Assembly (NCBI RefSeq): GCF_905475345.1
Contig: NC_066600.1
Coordinates: 1,681,501-1,745,500 of the forward strand
DNA: 64,000 nt
DNA from: Vespula vulgaris
Taxonomy: Eukaryota > Arthropoda > Insecta > Hymenoptera > Vespidae
Reading direction: 5' to 3'
How positions within the stretch are numbered: the stretch's first letter is position 1; every line of letters begins with the position of its first letter. The notes under the pieces were generated by a model. It saw nothing but the letters and a program-made list of their open reading frames with translations. It made no database searches and was not told the DNA's origin. Positions 48,370 to 61,200 of the stretch are shown in pieces. Both the position numbers and the translations under genes were made by a program.

Positions 48370-51300
48370 ATGTATAGTTTTGAAGGAGATTATAGACGTA
48401 AACCGCAACAAAATTTATCTGGAGCTAGTAAACGAGATGAGAAAGCAATTTTCATACAACATGCACAATTAGAACGTTTAAAGCGGCAACAACAACGTAA
48501 AAGACATGATGCTGCTGTAAAAATACAAGCTTATATTCGTAGCTTTGTAATTAGGAAAATTAATCGTATGCATGTAAGATCAGAGTTTGATAAAGTACAG
48601 CAAACAATTGGGCAAAGAAGTTTAAATCTGGAAGAATTAGTATCTCAATGTCGAAAATTATTATTTTTTTATAATCGCACATTGGATGCAAATAGACTTA
48701 TTTTGATATTACAACATTTTCTTAAATATCAACAAGAAATCAAATTAAAATGTTTACATTCTGCTGAATGGTTATGGAGGTTACGGTATGTTTATTATCA
48801 TACATAAAATAAAAGATCTTTGTATATATGTGATATAAACAAACAAATAATTTGTTAATGAAATATACCATACTTTTATTTCTACTAGTACATTTACATT
48901 TTAGTTATATTAACAAAAATATAAATTATTTATAAAATATATATTTTTAATTATTATTATAGGTGGATTCTTCGTATTTGTATGCAATATAATTCAGAAA
49001 TATCAATTGGTGGAGCATATTCATTGGCTATTCCATTAAGAGCAATGGAAGTATTTACAGATGAAGAAGTTACAGAGAAAATGTTTCATAAAAATAATGA
49101 TTTATATTTTGAAAGTATATTTATTTATCTAATAAAACATAGATATTTTGAGCAATTACGAACTTTAATAGATGAAAAAGTTCCACCAATGTTACAATCA
49201 TCATCTGTTGCTCCAACACCAATATCAAAATGCTTGCTGAATATGCTACTGCGACCTTTACAGTTAGTTTTTTATTTGGAACAAAAAAATGGACATTATG
49301 TATTAATTTTACAAGAATTTTGTAAGAACATATTATCACCAAGATTATCAAGTGCTATAAAAATGTTCATTATACCAGCTCTAGCAGAATTTCCAGAATT
49401 TCCATTTATACAATTAATTAATTGTATCAATCAATCAGGAATAGAGCCAACATTAAGTTTACTATATTCGATTTTGTCTTTAGAATCCAAACAAGTCAGT
49501 AAGTATTCAAATTATTTTATGACAATAATTGTTAAATTTAATAAAAATATATTAATTATACATTTTTTATTAACATAGTGTTATCCAAGTTTAAAACCAC
49601 TCCAATCAGTTACCTCCAGATTCTTGCTTCAATGAGTTCTGCCATTATACCTGCTGAAATAATCACTGATGAACATATAGAAGACATGGAAGATTCAGAT
49701 AGTGAATATAATACTAGTATGCTTGATCTTGAAGAAGGTGATACATTACAAGAATGTATCGACATGCTCAATGAACAACAGCATGTGTATCGAATACTTC
49801 AAATACTTGATCAAGGTCAGGATCTTACTATTCTACAACCATTGTGTGAACTATGCCATAACTTATTAATTCATAATAAGCTAGCTACACACAAGTACAA
49901 GCTATTATACATGCTTGCTTTTAAACCTGAATTTTTAAAATATTTATGGACAGCATTGTTGTCAGTGTATCAAGCATCTGTATTTGGAGGAGCTGCTCCA
50001 TTACTGCAAGTTATTTCACGTGGTATACCTCTTTCTGCAGAGGATTCAAAAAAAATAGTTCCATTGCTAGATGTGTTTTGTTCGTTGTTTTCTTTACTTA
50101 TTGCAACATTACATGATTCAGAATTTTTTATTCAAGAATCAGATCAAATATCGAATGATAATACTCAACAGGCTATGCCATTCACTACAACAGAATTAGT
50201 GACATTATCTATTCACTTGAAGGAAGTATGTTTGGGTTTGGTCGAACTTGCTTTTCCTGATACAAGACCAGCTATTGGAGAAGATTATAAGAATGCTTTG
50301 GGTTCATCGTGTACAATACGAACACCTTTAATAACACACATAAGGACACATTTATTTAAAGTTACTGTTGGTCTATTACGTCAATTACATACAAGAAATT
50401 TAAGAAGACCATTTTGTCCTCCAGATCATTGGATTACATCAAATATTGTTATTCCTGTAGATAAGCCACAAGACTTTACATTTCGCAGACGCAGACTTAG
50501 AGGCTATGTACCATTTCAAGGACTGAGAGGTTTAACGCGAGAAGACCTGAAAGAGGGTCCACCTTTGTCAGCAAAAGAAGTTCGAACTTTAACACTACTT
50601 CGTGAGATGCCTTTTGTTATACCGTTTAATGATCGCGTTGTAGTATTTCAATCATTAATTTATCATGATAAAACAGAGCAGCAAGGTGAGTTTACTCACT
50701 TTGCCCAAAAACCATCAATCCAAATAACTGTAAGAAGAAATTATTTGTATGAAGATGCATTTGAAAAATTATCACCAGAAAATGAGCCAGAATTAAGATT
50801 AAAAATGCGCGTTCAATTCGTTAATACAGCTGGATTAGAAGAATCTGGTGTAGATGGTGGAGGACTGTTTAGAGAATTCTTATCGGAATTATTGAAAACA
50901 AGTTTTGACCCTAATAGAGGATTTTTTAAACATACAAAAGACAATATGCTGTATCCAAATCCAACAGTACATTTGTTAATGGATGATTTCCCGAAACACT
51001 ATTATTTTATTGGTAGAATTCTTGGAAAAGCTTTATATGAAAATTTATTAGTAGAGCTTCCATTTGCAGAATTTTTCCTATCAAAAATCGTTGGACTTCA
51101 ATCTGACGTTGATGCTCATCATTTAGCTTCTTTGGATCCAATCATGTATACAAATCTTTTATCTTTAAAAAGTTATAAAGGAGATGTTACTGATCTCGAA
51201 TTGGATTTTACCGTATTATCCGATGAATTAGGAGAGAAAAGAATAGATGAATTAAAACCGAGTGGTGCTAATATTCCTGTCACTAATCATAATCGTATTG

Positions 51301-51909
51301 AATACATACATTTGATGGCAGATTACAAACTGAATAAACAAATTAGGGCACAATGCTATGCGTTTAAGCAAGGTATTGGCAGTGTAGTTCCCTTAGAATG
51401 GTTACAAATGTTTAATAACAAAGAACTTCAAGTATTAATATCAGGAGCGCAAATTCCTGTAGATGTAAATGATTTAAAATTACATACAAATTACACCGGA
51501 GGATATACACCTGATCATCCAACTATCACTGCCTTCTGGAAAGTTGTAAACGAATTTAATGATCAACAAAAAAGTAAGCTATTGAAATTTGTTACAAGCT
51601 GTAGCAGGCCACCTCTTCTTGGATTTAAGGTATTAGATTATATTTATTATTATTAATGAAATCTTATTATTACGATTCACTTTTTATTTTATTATAAATA
51701 TAGGCATATAAATTACATCATCTATATTTTTTTGATTTTAGGAGCTTGATCCACCTTTCTGTATCCAACATGCTGGCAGTGTAGACCGCTTGCCAACTTC
51801 TAGTACCTGCATGAATCTTCTAAAACTTCCTGATTTTCCTAATGAAAAAACATTACGTGAAAAGCTTCTATATGCAATAGAAGCTGGTGCAGGATTTGAA
51901 CTCAGCTAA
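48370..51909 (+). CDS. UBE3C: HECT E3 ubiquitin ligase UBE3C
   Basis: Four exons join in phase: 48370-48785, 48963-49498, 49579-51629 and 51742-51909, giving 1056 residues (human UBE3C 1083). UBE3C (yeast Hul5) is a proteasome-associated ligase that extends ubiquitin chains. The N-terminus has an IQ motif (AAVKIQAYIRSFVIRK, about residues 49-64). A helical middle region follows. The HECT domain begins near residue 690, with VDGGGLFREFLSELLKTSF in the N-lobe. The catalytic cysteine is C1024 in SSTCMNLLKLP, in the last exon, and the tail ends EAGAGFELS. The 27-residue length difference from human places this Cys at the expected position. An AATAAA lies at 52851-52856. Confidence 0.97.
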
Positions 51910-53084
51910 AGCTGTATTTTGAAAGTAATTTTACAAGTTACAACAAGAATATTGATGTGTATGCACAATATAGTATAGCTATTCTGTGTAATCTATAAAT
52001 AATTGGAATCATATTGATGTATTTTGTTAATGGGTGCAGTTTAAAAGTCTGCTCAAAAATTTGTTTACTGGATGCTTCATATGTATCATACATATATTGT
52101 TTTAGAAATAGATAATGGATCCTGAGATGTAAGTATTAATACAAAGTCAACAAATTTACATTAATAATAAGTAGGAAGAGATAAAAATTAATTAAGGAAG
52201 GCACTAAATATATAACACTGTTAGGAGGGGGCCAACAACTATCTAGTTAGTGTTTGTTGTCTAGTATTTGTCTAACTATGATGAAAATTGCTACTGATAT
52301 CAATTGACAAGTAATACTATTTATATTAACATGACGGATCTATTGCAGTAACGTATATGTATGCTACGTAAAACATTATACAATAATTACAAATACAGAT
52401 TTCTATTTCCGTCAATTTACTCAAAAAATGATTGAAATATTGTGGTCTAAAGTGGTACTTGTCATGTAAACGATCTATCTATACGTTTTGCTAGAAAATA
52501 CCTCTGATCTAAGCGACATTGCGCAATTCACTTAGAGTGAATTACTTCAACACAATACTTCGAGTAACTCTTTCATGTAAAAATTGAGCAAATGTGCATG
52601 TATATCGGAGAATAATGAATTTACGAAAGAATTCATTTACTTATTTTTTATTTGATCAATGATGTATTAAACAATTTTTGCATTAACGAATAAAAGAAAT
52701 GAAAAGTTGCTCAAAGTAATTTAAATAAGTCTTCGCTCTCTGTGCGTACGTATTTGTCAATTTTTCTGCCCATGGCCTACAATTGTAAATTGTGTATATT
52801 TTCATGTTTTATATTTACGATGAATGTTTATAAACCATTTATTCAGTGTAAATAAAATAACTTAAAACTTTGTTTTTGTCGTGCACTTTATAAATAAATA
52901 TCATCATAATAATTCAATGAAGTATCGATTGTTAAGGCACAGAAAAAAGACAATAATATTAAAATAATCATAAATATTATTCTATATCATATTATATATA
53001 ACAGTAATACGTATAATTACACGTCAAAGAATATTTACATTGTTTAATACTGTTGTATCAAACATAACAGGTTACATCCTATTG
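51910..53084. other. Tail-to-tail intergenic region (UBE3C and EXOC1 3' UTRs)
   Basis: No gene is seen. The plus-strand AATAAA (52851-52856) serves UBE3C. A minus-strand AATAAA (52843-52838) and an ATTAAA (53048-53043) are candidates for EXOC1, so the two 3' UTRs nearly touch or overlap. Confidence 0.6.
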
Positions 53085-56000
53085 TTAATGTGATCGGGCG
53101 ATTTCTGAAAAAAATTCTAAGATATCCTGAGTCGTAAATTCAAGTCTCACCATGCTGTCTGGATAACAACGTTGCACTGATTCTTCAATGTATTTGTATT
53201 GGGCGATGAATTCACCTTGCATTTCACGCCAAACGACCTGTGTAATAATAATTTTAATTTCATCTATATAAAATTTACAATAATATAATATATAAAATGT
53301 TGCTAATTCAAAATAATACCTGTAATAAATTTTCTTCTTCACAAAGATGTTTCTCAACTTTACGATATAAATTTTCTAAGCCTTTTTTTACTTCTCGAGC
53401 AGGATATTCCTTTATAACTCGTCGAAGTTCTTGTTTACTGAAAGCCATTTGATAACTAATCTCTGATTCTTTTACACCAGCTCCAACTTTTGCTTGTACA
53501 CCCTCAAAGAAGAGCTGAAAATTTTATCATTATTGAATTGTCTTTTTAAGACTCAATTACATCATATGTACACATGTTGCATACATACGTACATACATAC
53601 ATACATACATTATATATATATATAACACGCAATATCCCAAGTTAGGTGCATGCAATACACATAATCATTTCTCAGACTATTAAAGATACGATAAAATTCA
53701 TATAACAGTTTGATTCATAGAAGTAAGTACAATGATGTATTCGACTTTTTTTATGCTGCTTGCAACATTTAGTAAATACATTAAAAAAAGTGTAAGTACT
53801 ATATCTTGTTAAATTTATTATAATGGATTTAAGTACTTACAATGTACTATAAGATAGAGCTAATATGTACTGTTCCATTTAAAAAGGTGAAGGGCGTAAA
53901 AATCTTGATGGATAATGACTTTATGAAACAAAAGATTCGATTACATCATTGTGGTTCTCTTTTTCACGTAAACAATTTTTGTATAAAAAATTTGTTCGTA
54001 TCTTTGATAAGCTAATAAATAAAGTGCACATTTGAGTCGGATATAACGTAATACATATAGCGTAATTTTTATAAAATACACACACGTATACATAAAACTA
54101 ACATTAAGTTTTTCTAGAGGTCTACCAAAATATTGTATTACATATGCACGAAGTGCTTCCTGATATCTTTGTTTCGCTTCCTTGCGTTCTTGATCTAATA
54201 CTGAGATTTTTACTTGTGATAAGAGATCATACATATGATGGAAGTTTTCTGGAATAAAAAATAATTTGAATTTATGACGTTAAAAAAAATAAAAAAAAAA
54301 AAAAATAAAAGTAAGTTTAAAGAACTTACAAAACAGACATAAATTACATACCCATTTTTATGACCTCAGGTGGTGTTTTATGATGTTCTTTACTATGAAT
54401 AACAATAGCTTCAAATATTGTGCCAACTAATTTAGTATACCATTTTTCTAAATCGACCTTCCTATCAGAATGTTTGAAAATTTTTTCAGCTGTTTTTGCA
54501 AAAAGTCCAAAATTTGCAACATATGGCAATATACCGCATTTATGTCGTCGATTAACTTTAGTATCTGTTAAAATTGATTGTTGCTGTGCTTGCATAAATT
54601 TATCAAAAGCCCTTTTTACTTGAATTAAGGCAGATGCAAAAGTCATTGATAAAAAGGATCCAGTATCTTGAGCCGACATAACGTGTTGTGATAAACGAAC
54701 TAAGACATACATACACCAACTGAAAATAATACATAAACGTTATATGTTTAATACATAAAATGGCATTCTATATTGTAACATAAAATTTATAAAATAATTT
54801 GTAATCTTGTTCGTATAAATTTCGATTTTATGTTATACAAATATACTCACAAACTATCAACTTTGTCTAAAAAGGCAATAAAGTTATTTAATTCTGTTTC
54901 CAGAGATGGAAATATAGCTGACATTGTACCACGTACTTCTTCATTTACTTGCCGCTCTAATTTTTTACTTGCTGTTGAAGTTACTGAGCCAGGACTTGCA
55001 GCACCATTATTTGCACATTCTGTTTCTTCCATTTCGTTGCTCTAGTGAAACGATTCAAAATATGTATATTAATATTTAATTAATAATGTAAAATAATATT
55101 ATAATTAGATACAACATGTCTCACATTTGAAGGTGTAAGAACAGAATCTAATTGAAGAAATGAAATACAAAAAGCCTGTTCTGCAAGGCATACTGGCTGC
55201 ATCTGAGATAATACACAATCTAATACTGAATCTAAAAAACGGCCTTCACTTATAGGTGGCCAAATTTCCGAGCTAAGAAGACACATGGGTGCTGGATTAA
55301 TTAAGTCTTCAGCTTTTTGTCCACTAGATTTGGAAGCATGAACTAAGGTAAAAATAACATTTGCATAAATAATATATCAAAGATAAAAAAGCTAAAAGCT
55401 GTACTTTTCTTTACCTTGTAATCGTTTATTGATGAGTTTATTTTTTGCTATTTCAAAAAAGTGTTTTAAATCTCTCTTGTACAATTTACTCATTGTATCC
55501 CTATATACTTTAGCAAGTTGCAAGAAAGCTTTATTATCTAAAGCTCTTAATAACTGCATTAATTCAGTATATGGTTCTAATTCATGATGAACAGCTTCAT
55601 GTGTTGGAAGAATTAACTCTGAAGAAGTTATATTTTCTCCAGTATCATTACCCTATAAAAAATGAAGATATATTAGCACAGTTTATATCTTATAAAATAT
55701 AAATATCATTGACACAATAGAAAAATAAAGAATCTTTTTATAGAAATTCAAAAAAGTAGTAAGTACCAAATGTATAAAAAGATTGTTCAAATGTCTCGCA
55801 ACAATAACCGAAAATTTTGTTTTCAGTTTTTCCAGACGCTTTTTCTGCTCGGTTACTGCATTTAGTTTATCAAGACCAAGCGGTAAAGGTGCTATCATTG
55901 CTTTCAAGAGTGCTGCTCCTGCAAGACTAAGTTCTTCTCGTCCACCTGGAAGCTCAGCTTCATTTAAAATACGCTGATAATTTGCAGGTATATCAAGCTG

Positions 56001-56681
56001 CGACTATAATAATAAATAACAAAAAATATTTCAAAAAAATTTTATGATCAACAATTTCATTTATCTACTTATATTTAGACCTATATACTTACAATCGCTG
56101 CACTTAATTGTTCCAATAGAAAACTAGCATTATTGTTAGCTGTATGTATTGCCTGATTTTTTTGTCCAACACGTGCCATAACTTCTCTGATTCTTCCAAG
56201 TGCCTCATCATAAGCTGCAAGCCGAGCTTCAACTATAGAAGCTTCTTCTACAGCAGCCTCAATACTTTTCATTAACTGTGTCACTTGGGGCTCGGAACCT
56301 AAGACTAACCGTACATTTTCCTATGAACATATATCACGTCTTATATAATATTGATAAAGCAATAACAAATAATAATATTGTCAGCTCATTAATGATATAA
56401 ATTACATAAACTTGAAATTCACTAAAACATTTATTATTCTATTCATAATCAATAAAATGACATATTACCCCATCAAGAATGGATAGATCTTTGGAAAGTG
56501 TTTCCATAAAGAGTTCAGCATTTGAAACGGCATAGTCACAACCTTCTATCAATTGTTTCAAATCAGAAGCTTCTTTTTCTGTAATAGGTTGATAATCCGA
56601 TGAAGTGGGTGGTATTAAAAGTTCTGGAATATAATCCATCACGTCTGATGCACTTATCGTCTGTCGCTGATCATCACCAAA
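53085..56681 (-). CDS. Sec3: Exocyst subunit Sec3 / EXOC1 (5' part missing)
   Basis: Ten exons join in phase: 56681-56469, 56320-56093, 56003-55767, 55652-55415, 55342-55125, 55041-54851, 54719-54352, 54248-54103, 53514-53320 and 53237-53085, giving 728 residues. The sequence follows human EXOC1 closely: EGCDYAVSNAE, EPQVTQLMK, RHLNNLFIH, ETELNNFIAFLDKVDS, ENFHHMYDLLSQVKIS, CEEENLLQVVWREMQGEF and the C-terminus QDILEFFSEIARSH. Sec3 marks exocytosis sites and helps tether secretory vesicles to the plasma membrane. The first visible exon starts at an acceptor (TATTTAG), not at a start codon: the frame is open upstream of the local ATG (FGDDQRQTISASDVMDY). About the first 140-150 residues, including the PIP2-binding PH-like domain, must be encoded further right, probably beyond the window. 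Confidence 0.95.
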
Positions 56682-57269
56682 CTAAATACTTGTACGACAT
56701 ATGCAATGCGCGCGCATCGTAATATTTTAAAAATATATATATCTAATAAGAGTTATCGCTGTTAGGTGTTAGTGTTACAAAACTATTTTTACCGTTGCTG
56801 TATATAGAAGATTGATTTACACATTATTAAATGATTAATGAAAAAACACATCTATACATTCTTTTATGTTAATCAAAATCGTGCGATAAAAGATAAAAAA
56901 ATTCTGAATATGAATTCTCATGTGTCATCTCGCATCATGATTTTTTATGCGTGAATTCTCAACAGAACAGTATTTTCGATAATTTAGATACATTTAATAC
57001 CGATAAAATACGATAAGAAATACAAAGCAGTTAACATTATAAGCTAATCTCGTATGAACGATCATGAGGTAAAAACATTCAAGTTTAAGTCGCTGTATGT
57101 AAGAGTTATAAAAACGATTAGTAAGTCAATGACTTCGACAGTTAGTTTATTTCAAATAACCACGACAGTAAAGACGTTAGTTCTTTCTTTTGTACAAGTA
57201 ATCTTGAATAATTAATACTTTTCATTATCATATTTATTTAATTGTAATTGTAAGTGATCAAAACAATAA
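56682..57269. other. EXOC1 intron, AT-rich
   Basis: No exon of EXOC1 is recognised on the minus strand here. Low-complexity AT-rich DNA leads into the repeat-module chain. Confidence 0.5.
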
Positions 57270-58253
57270 TTAAGAACAAAAAGTTTGTGAAATTTGGTTA
57301 GATGACAATCAGCCTAAAATTGAGAAGAGAACATCGCAGATCTCTTACTACGTATTCGCAGGTTAGAATAAACAATTCCTTCCGGTATCAGATAATATCA
57401 ATCAATTTCTTTATATATTTCAACGAGTAAACGTCAAAAATAATTCTTACCGTCCGGATAAATAAAAATAAGCTATATTGTCGATAATTTTATAATTAAT
57501 TACATAATGTACGTTATATATGCAACATATTAAACTAATATTTAAATTGTAACACATTTATTTAGATATTTCGTAGTACGATACACATATTAAACATAAA
57601 ATAAAATAAAATTTATTTAAAAAGAGTTACAATTTGATCGTGCGGTCGTTGTTTGAAAATGGAATTTTTTATTGATTTGGACACTTGTAGGATCAGACTT
57701 AACCCATTTTCCGACGACAGAACATCGAAAATTCCTCAGGATATTTTTCTTTTCAGTATCAACGAGATATTAAGCCAGGTACGACGCAATATAATACATT
57801 TCTTGAAAAATGTATACAATTGAGTTTAGGTCAGATTAAATTCTGCTCTGGCGACACATAGCTACGCGTAACGACAACAAAATTGGATTTTTTATTGACT
57901 TTGTCGACTTCTAGTTGAGTTTTGAATTGTACTTCAGCGAGAGCACATCAAAGTGCTCAACATACACGTGATCCGTAAGAAATAGCGAAGAGTTATTATT
58001 ATAGGATTCATCCTTTCACTACTTTATAAAAATTATATTATTTTAAAATTAAATTGCCAAATGGGGATATTTCGCATCCCCAGACGTCAACAAAGTCGAG
58101 CTTTTGATTGACTTTGACGGTACATAGTTTAGTTTTACTTTGTATTTCGGCGAGTAGACATCGCAATCCTCCTCAAGTAAGAGAGAAGAGTTAATGTAAG
58201 TATAATTATATCACTCATTCATTCAATATTCTGTACGATTTGCTTTGTTTTAG
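57270..58253 (+). repeat. Diverged modules at the left end of the exon-intron array
   Basis: At least four degenerate relatives of the 211-bp unit can be aligned by eye. The copies near 57310-57360 (GAACATCGCAGATCTC), 57650-57780, 57840-57990 and 58060-58199 share the order: GAC/GTCAACAAA, TTGGATTTTTTATTGACTTT, TTTTGNATT, CGAGAGNACATC. The copy ending at 57778 is followed by a 51-nt GTACGACGC...GAGTTTAG segment (57779-57829). The last ends TTAATGTAAGT, with a full consensus donor at 58196. Confidence 0.7.
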
Positions 58254-61200
58254 AATGAAATGGAGTAGTGGGTATACTCTCCCACCCCTGGCGGCAATAT
58301 AAACGAACCGACAGTTACTGATTCAGTCTTGCCTTGAATTCCGAAGAGTACGCCTCGCAGATCTCGTAGTACGCATTCCTCGGAACTAATAGAGAAGAGT
58401 TAATATAAGTACATAATTATATCACTCATTCTTTCGATATTCTGTACGATTTGTTTTGTTTTAGAATGAGATAGAGTAGTGGGGATACTCTCCCACCCCT
58501 GGCGGCAATATAAACAGACCGACAGTTACTGATTCAGTCTTGCCTTGAATTCCGAAGAGTACGCATCGCAGATCTCGTAGTACGCATTCCTCGGAACTAA
58601 TAGAGAAGAGTTAATATAAGTACATAATTATATCACTCATTCTTTCGATATTCTGTACGATTTGTTTTGTTTTAGAATGAGATAGAGTAGTGGGGATACT
58701 CTCCCACCCCTGGCGGCAATATAAACGAACCGACAGTTACTGATTCAGTCTTGCCTTGAATTCCGAAGGGTACGCCTCGCAGTTCTCGTAGTACGCATTC
58801 CTCGGAACTAATAGAGAAGAGTTAATATAAGTACATAATTATATCACTCATTCTTTCGATATTCTGTACGATTTGTTTTGTTTTAGAATGAGATAGAGTA
58901 GTGGGGATACTCTCCCACCCCTGGCGGCAATATAAACAGACCGACAGTTACTGATTCAGTCTTGCCTTGAATTCCGAAGGGTACGCCTCGCAGTTCTCGT
59001 AGTACGCATTCCTCGGAACTAATAGAGAAGAGTTAATATAAGTACATAATTATATCACTCATTCTTTCGATATTCTGTACGATTTGTTTTGTTTTAGAAT
59101 GAGATAGAGTAGTGGGGATACTCTCCCACCCCTGGCGGCAATATAAACGAACCGACAGTTACTGATTCAGTCTTGCCTTGAATTCCGAAGAGTACGCATC
59201 GCAGATCTCGTAGTACGCATTCCTCGGAACTAATAGAGAAGAGTTAATATAAGTACATAATTATATCACTCATTCTTTCGATATTCTGTACGATTTGTTT
59301 TGTTTTAGAATGAGATAGAGTAGTGGGGATACTCTCCCACCCCTGGCGGCAATATAAACGAACCGACAGTTACTGATTCAGTCTTGCCTTGAATTCCGAA
59401 GGGTACGCCTCGCAGTTCTCGTAGTACGCATTCCTCGGAACTAATAGAGAAGAGTTAATATAAGTACATAATTATATCACTCATTCTTTCGATATTCTGT
59501 ACGATTTGTTTTGTTTTAGAATGAGATAGAGTAGTGGGGATACTCTCCCACCCCTGGCGGCAATATAAACGGACCGACAGTTACTGATTCAGTCTTGCCT
59601 TGAATTCCGAAGGGTACGCCTCGCAGTTCTCGTAGTACGCATTCCTCGGAACTAATAGAGAAGAGTTAATATAAGTACATAATTATATCACTCATTCTTT
59701 CGATATTCTGTACGATTTGTTTTGTTTTAGAATGAGATAGAGTAGTGGGGATACTCTCCCACCCCTGGCGGCAATATAAACAGACCGACAGTTACTGATT
59801 CAGTCTTGCCTTGAATTCCGAAGGGTACGCCTCGCAGTTCTCGTAGTACGCATTCCTCGGAACTAATAGAGAAGAGTTAATATAAGTACATAATTATATC
59901 ACTCATTCTTTCGATATTCTGTACGATTTGTTTTGTTTTAGAATGAGATAGAGTAGTGGGGATACTCTCCCACCCCTGGCGGCAATATAAACAGACCGAC
60001 AGTTACTGATTCAGTCTTGCCTTGAATTCCGAAGGGTACGCCTCGCAGTTCTCGTAGTACGCATTCCTCGGAACTAATAGAGAAGAGTTAATATAAGTAC
60101 ATAATTATATCACTCATTCTTTCGATATTCTGTACGATTTGTTTTGTTTTAGAATGAGATAGAGTAGTGGGGATACTCTCCCACCCCTGGCGGCAATATA
60201 AACGAACCGACAGTTACTGATTCAGTCTTGCCTTGAATTCCGAAGAGTACGCATCGCAGATCTCGTAGTACGCATTCCTCGGAACTAATAGAGAAGAGTT
60301 AATATAAGTACATAATTATATCACTCATTCTTTCGATATTCTGCACGATTTGTTTTGTTTTAGAATGAGATAGAGTAGTGGGGATACTCTCCCACCCCTG
60401 GCGGCAATATAAACAGACCGACAGTTACTGATTCAGTCTTGCCTTGAATTCCGAAGAGTACGCATCGCAGATCTCGTAGTACGCATTCCTCGGAACTAAT
60501 AGAGAAGAGTTAATATAAGTACATAATTATATCACTCATTCTTTCGATATTCTGTACGATTTGTTTTGTTTTAGAATGAGATAGAGTAGTGGGGATACTC
60601 TCCCACCCCTGGCGGCAATATAAACGAACCGACAGTTACTGATTCAGTCTTGCCTTGAATTCCGAAGGGTACGCCTCGCAGTTCTCGTAGTACGCATTCC
60701 TCGGAACTAATAGAGAAGAGTTAATATAAGTACATAATTATATCACTCATTCTTTCGATATTCTGCACGATTTGTTTTGTTTTAGAATGAGATAGAGTAG
60801 TGGGGATACTCTCCCACCCCTGGCGGCAATATAAACGAACCGACAGTTACTGATTCAGTCTTGCCTTGAATTCCGAAGGGTACGCCTCGCAGTTCTCGTA
60901 GTACGCATTCCTCGGAACTAATAGAGAAGAGTTAATATAAGTACATAATTATATCACTCATTCTTTCGATATTCTGTACGATTTGTTTTGTTTTAGAATG
61001 AGATAGAGTAGTGGGGATACTCTCCCACCCCTGGCGGCAATATAAACAGACCGACAGTTACTGATTCAGTCTTGCCTTGAATTCCGAAGGGTACGCCTCG
61101 CAGTTCTCGTAGTACGCATTCCTCGGAACTAATAGAGAAGAGTTAATATAAGTACATAATTATATCACTCATTCTTTCGATATTCTGTACGATTTGTTTT

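Noticed and set aside
49121..49351. 76-codon minus-strand frame
   Set aside because: Antisense of UBE3C exon 2.
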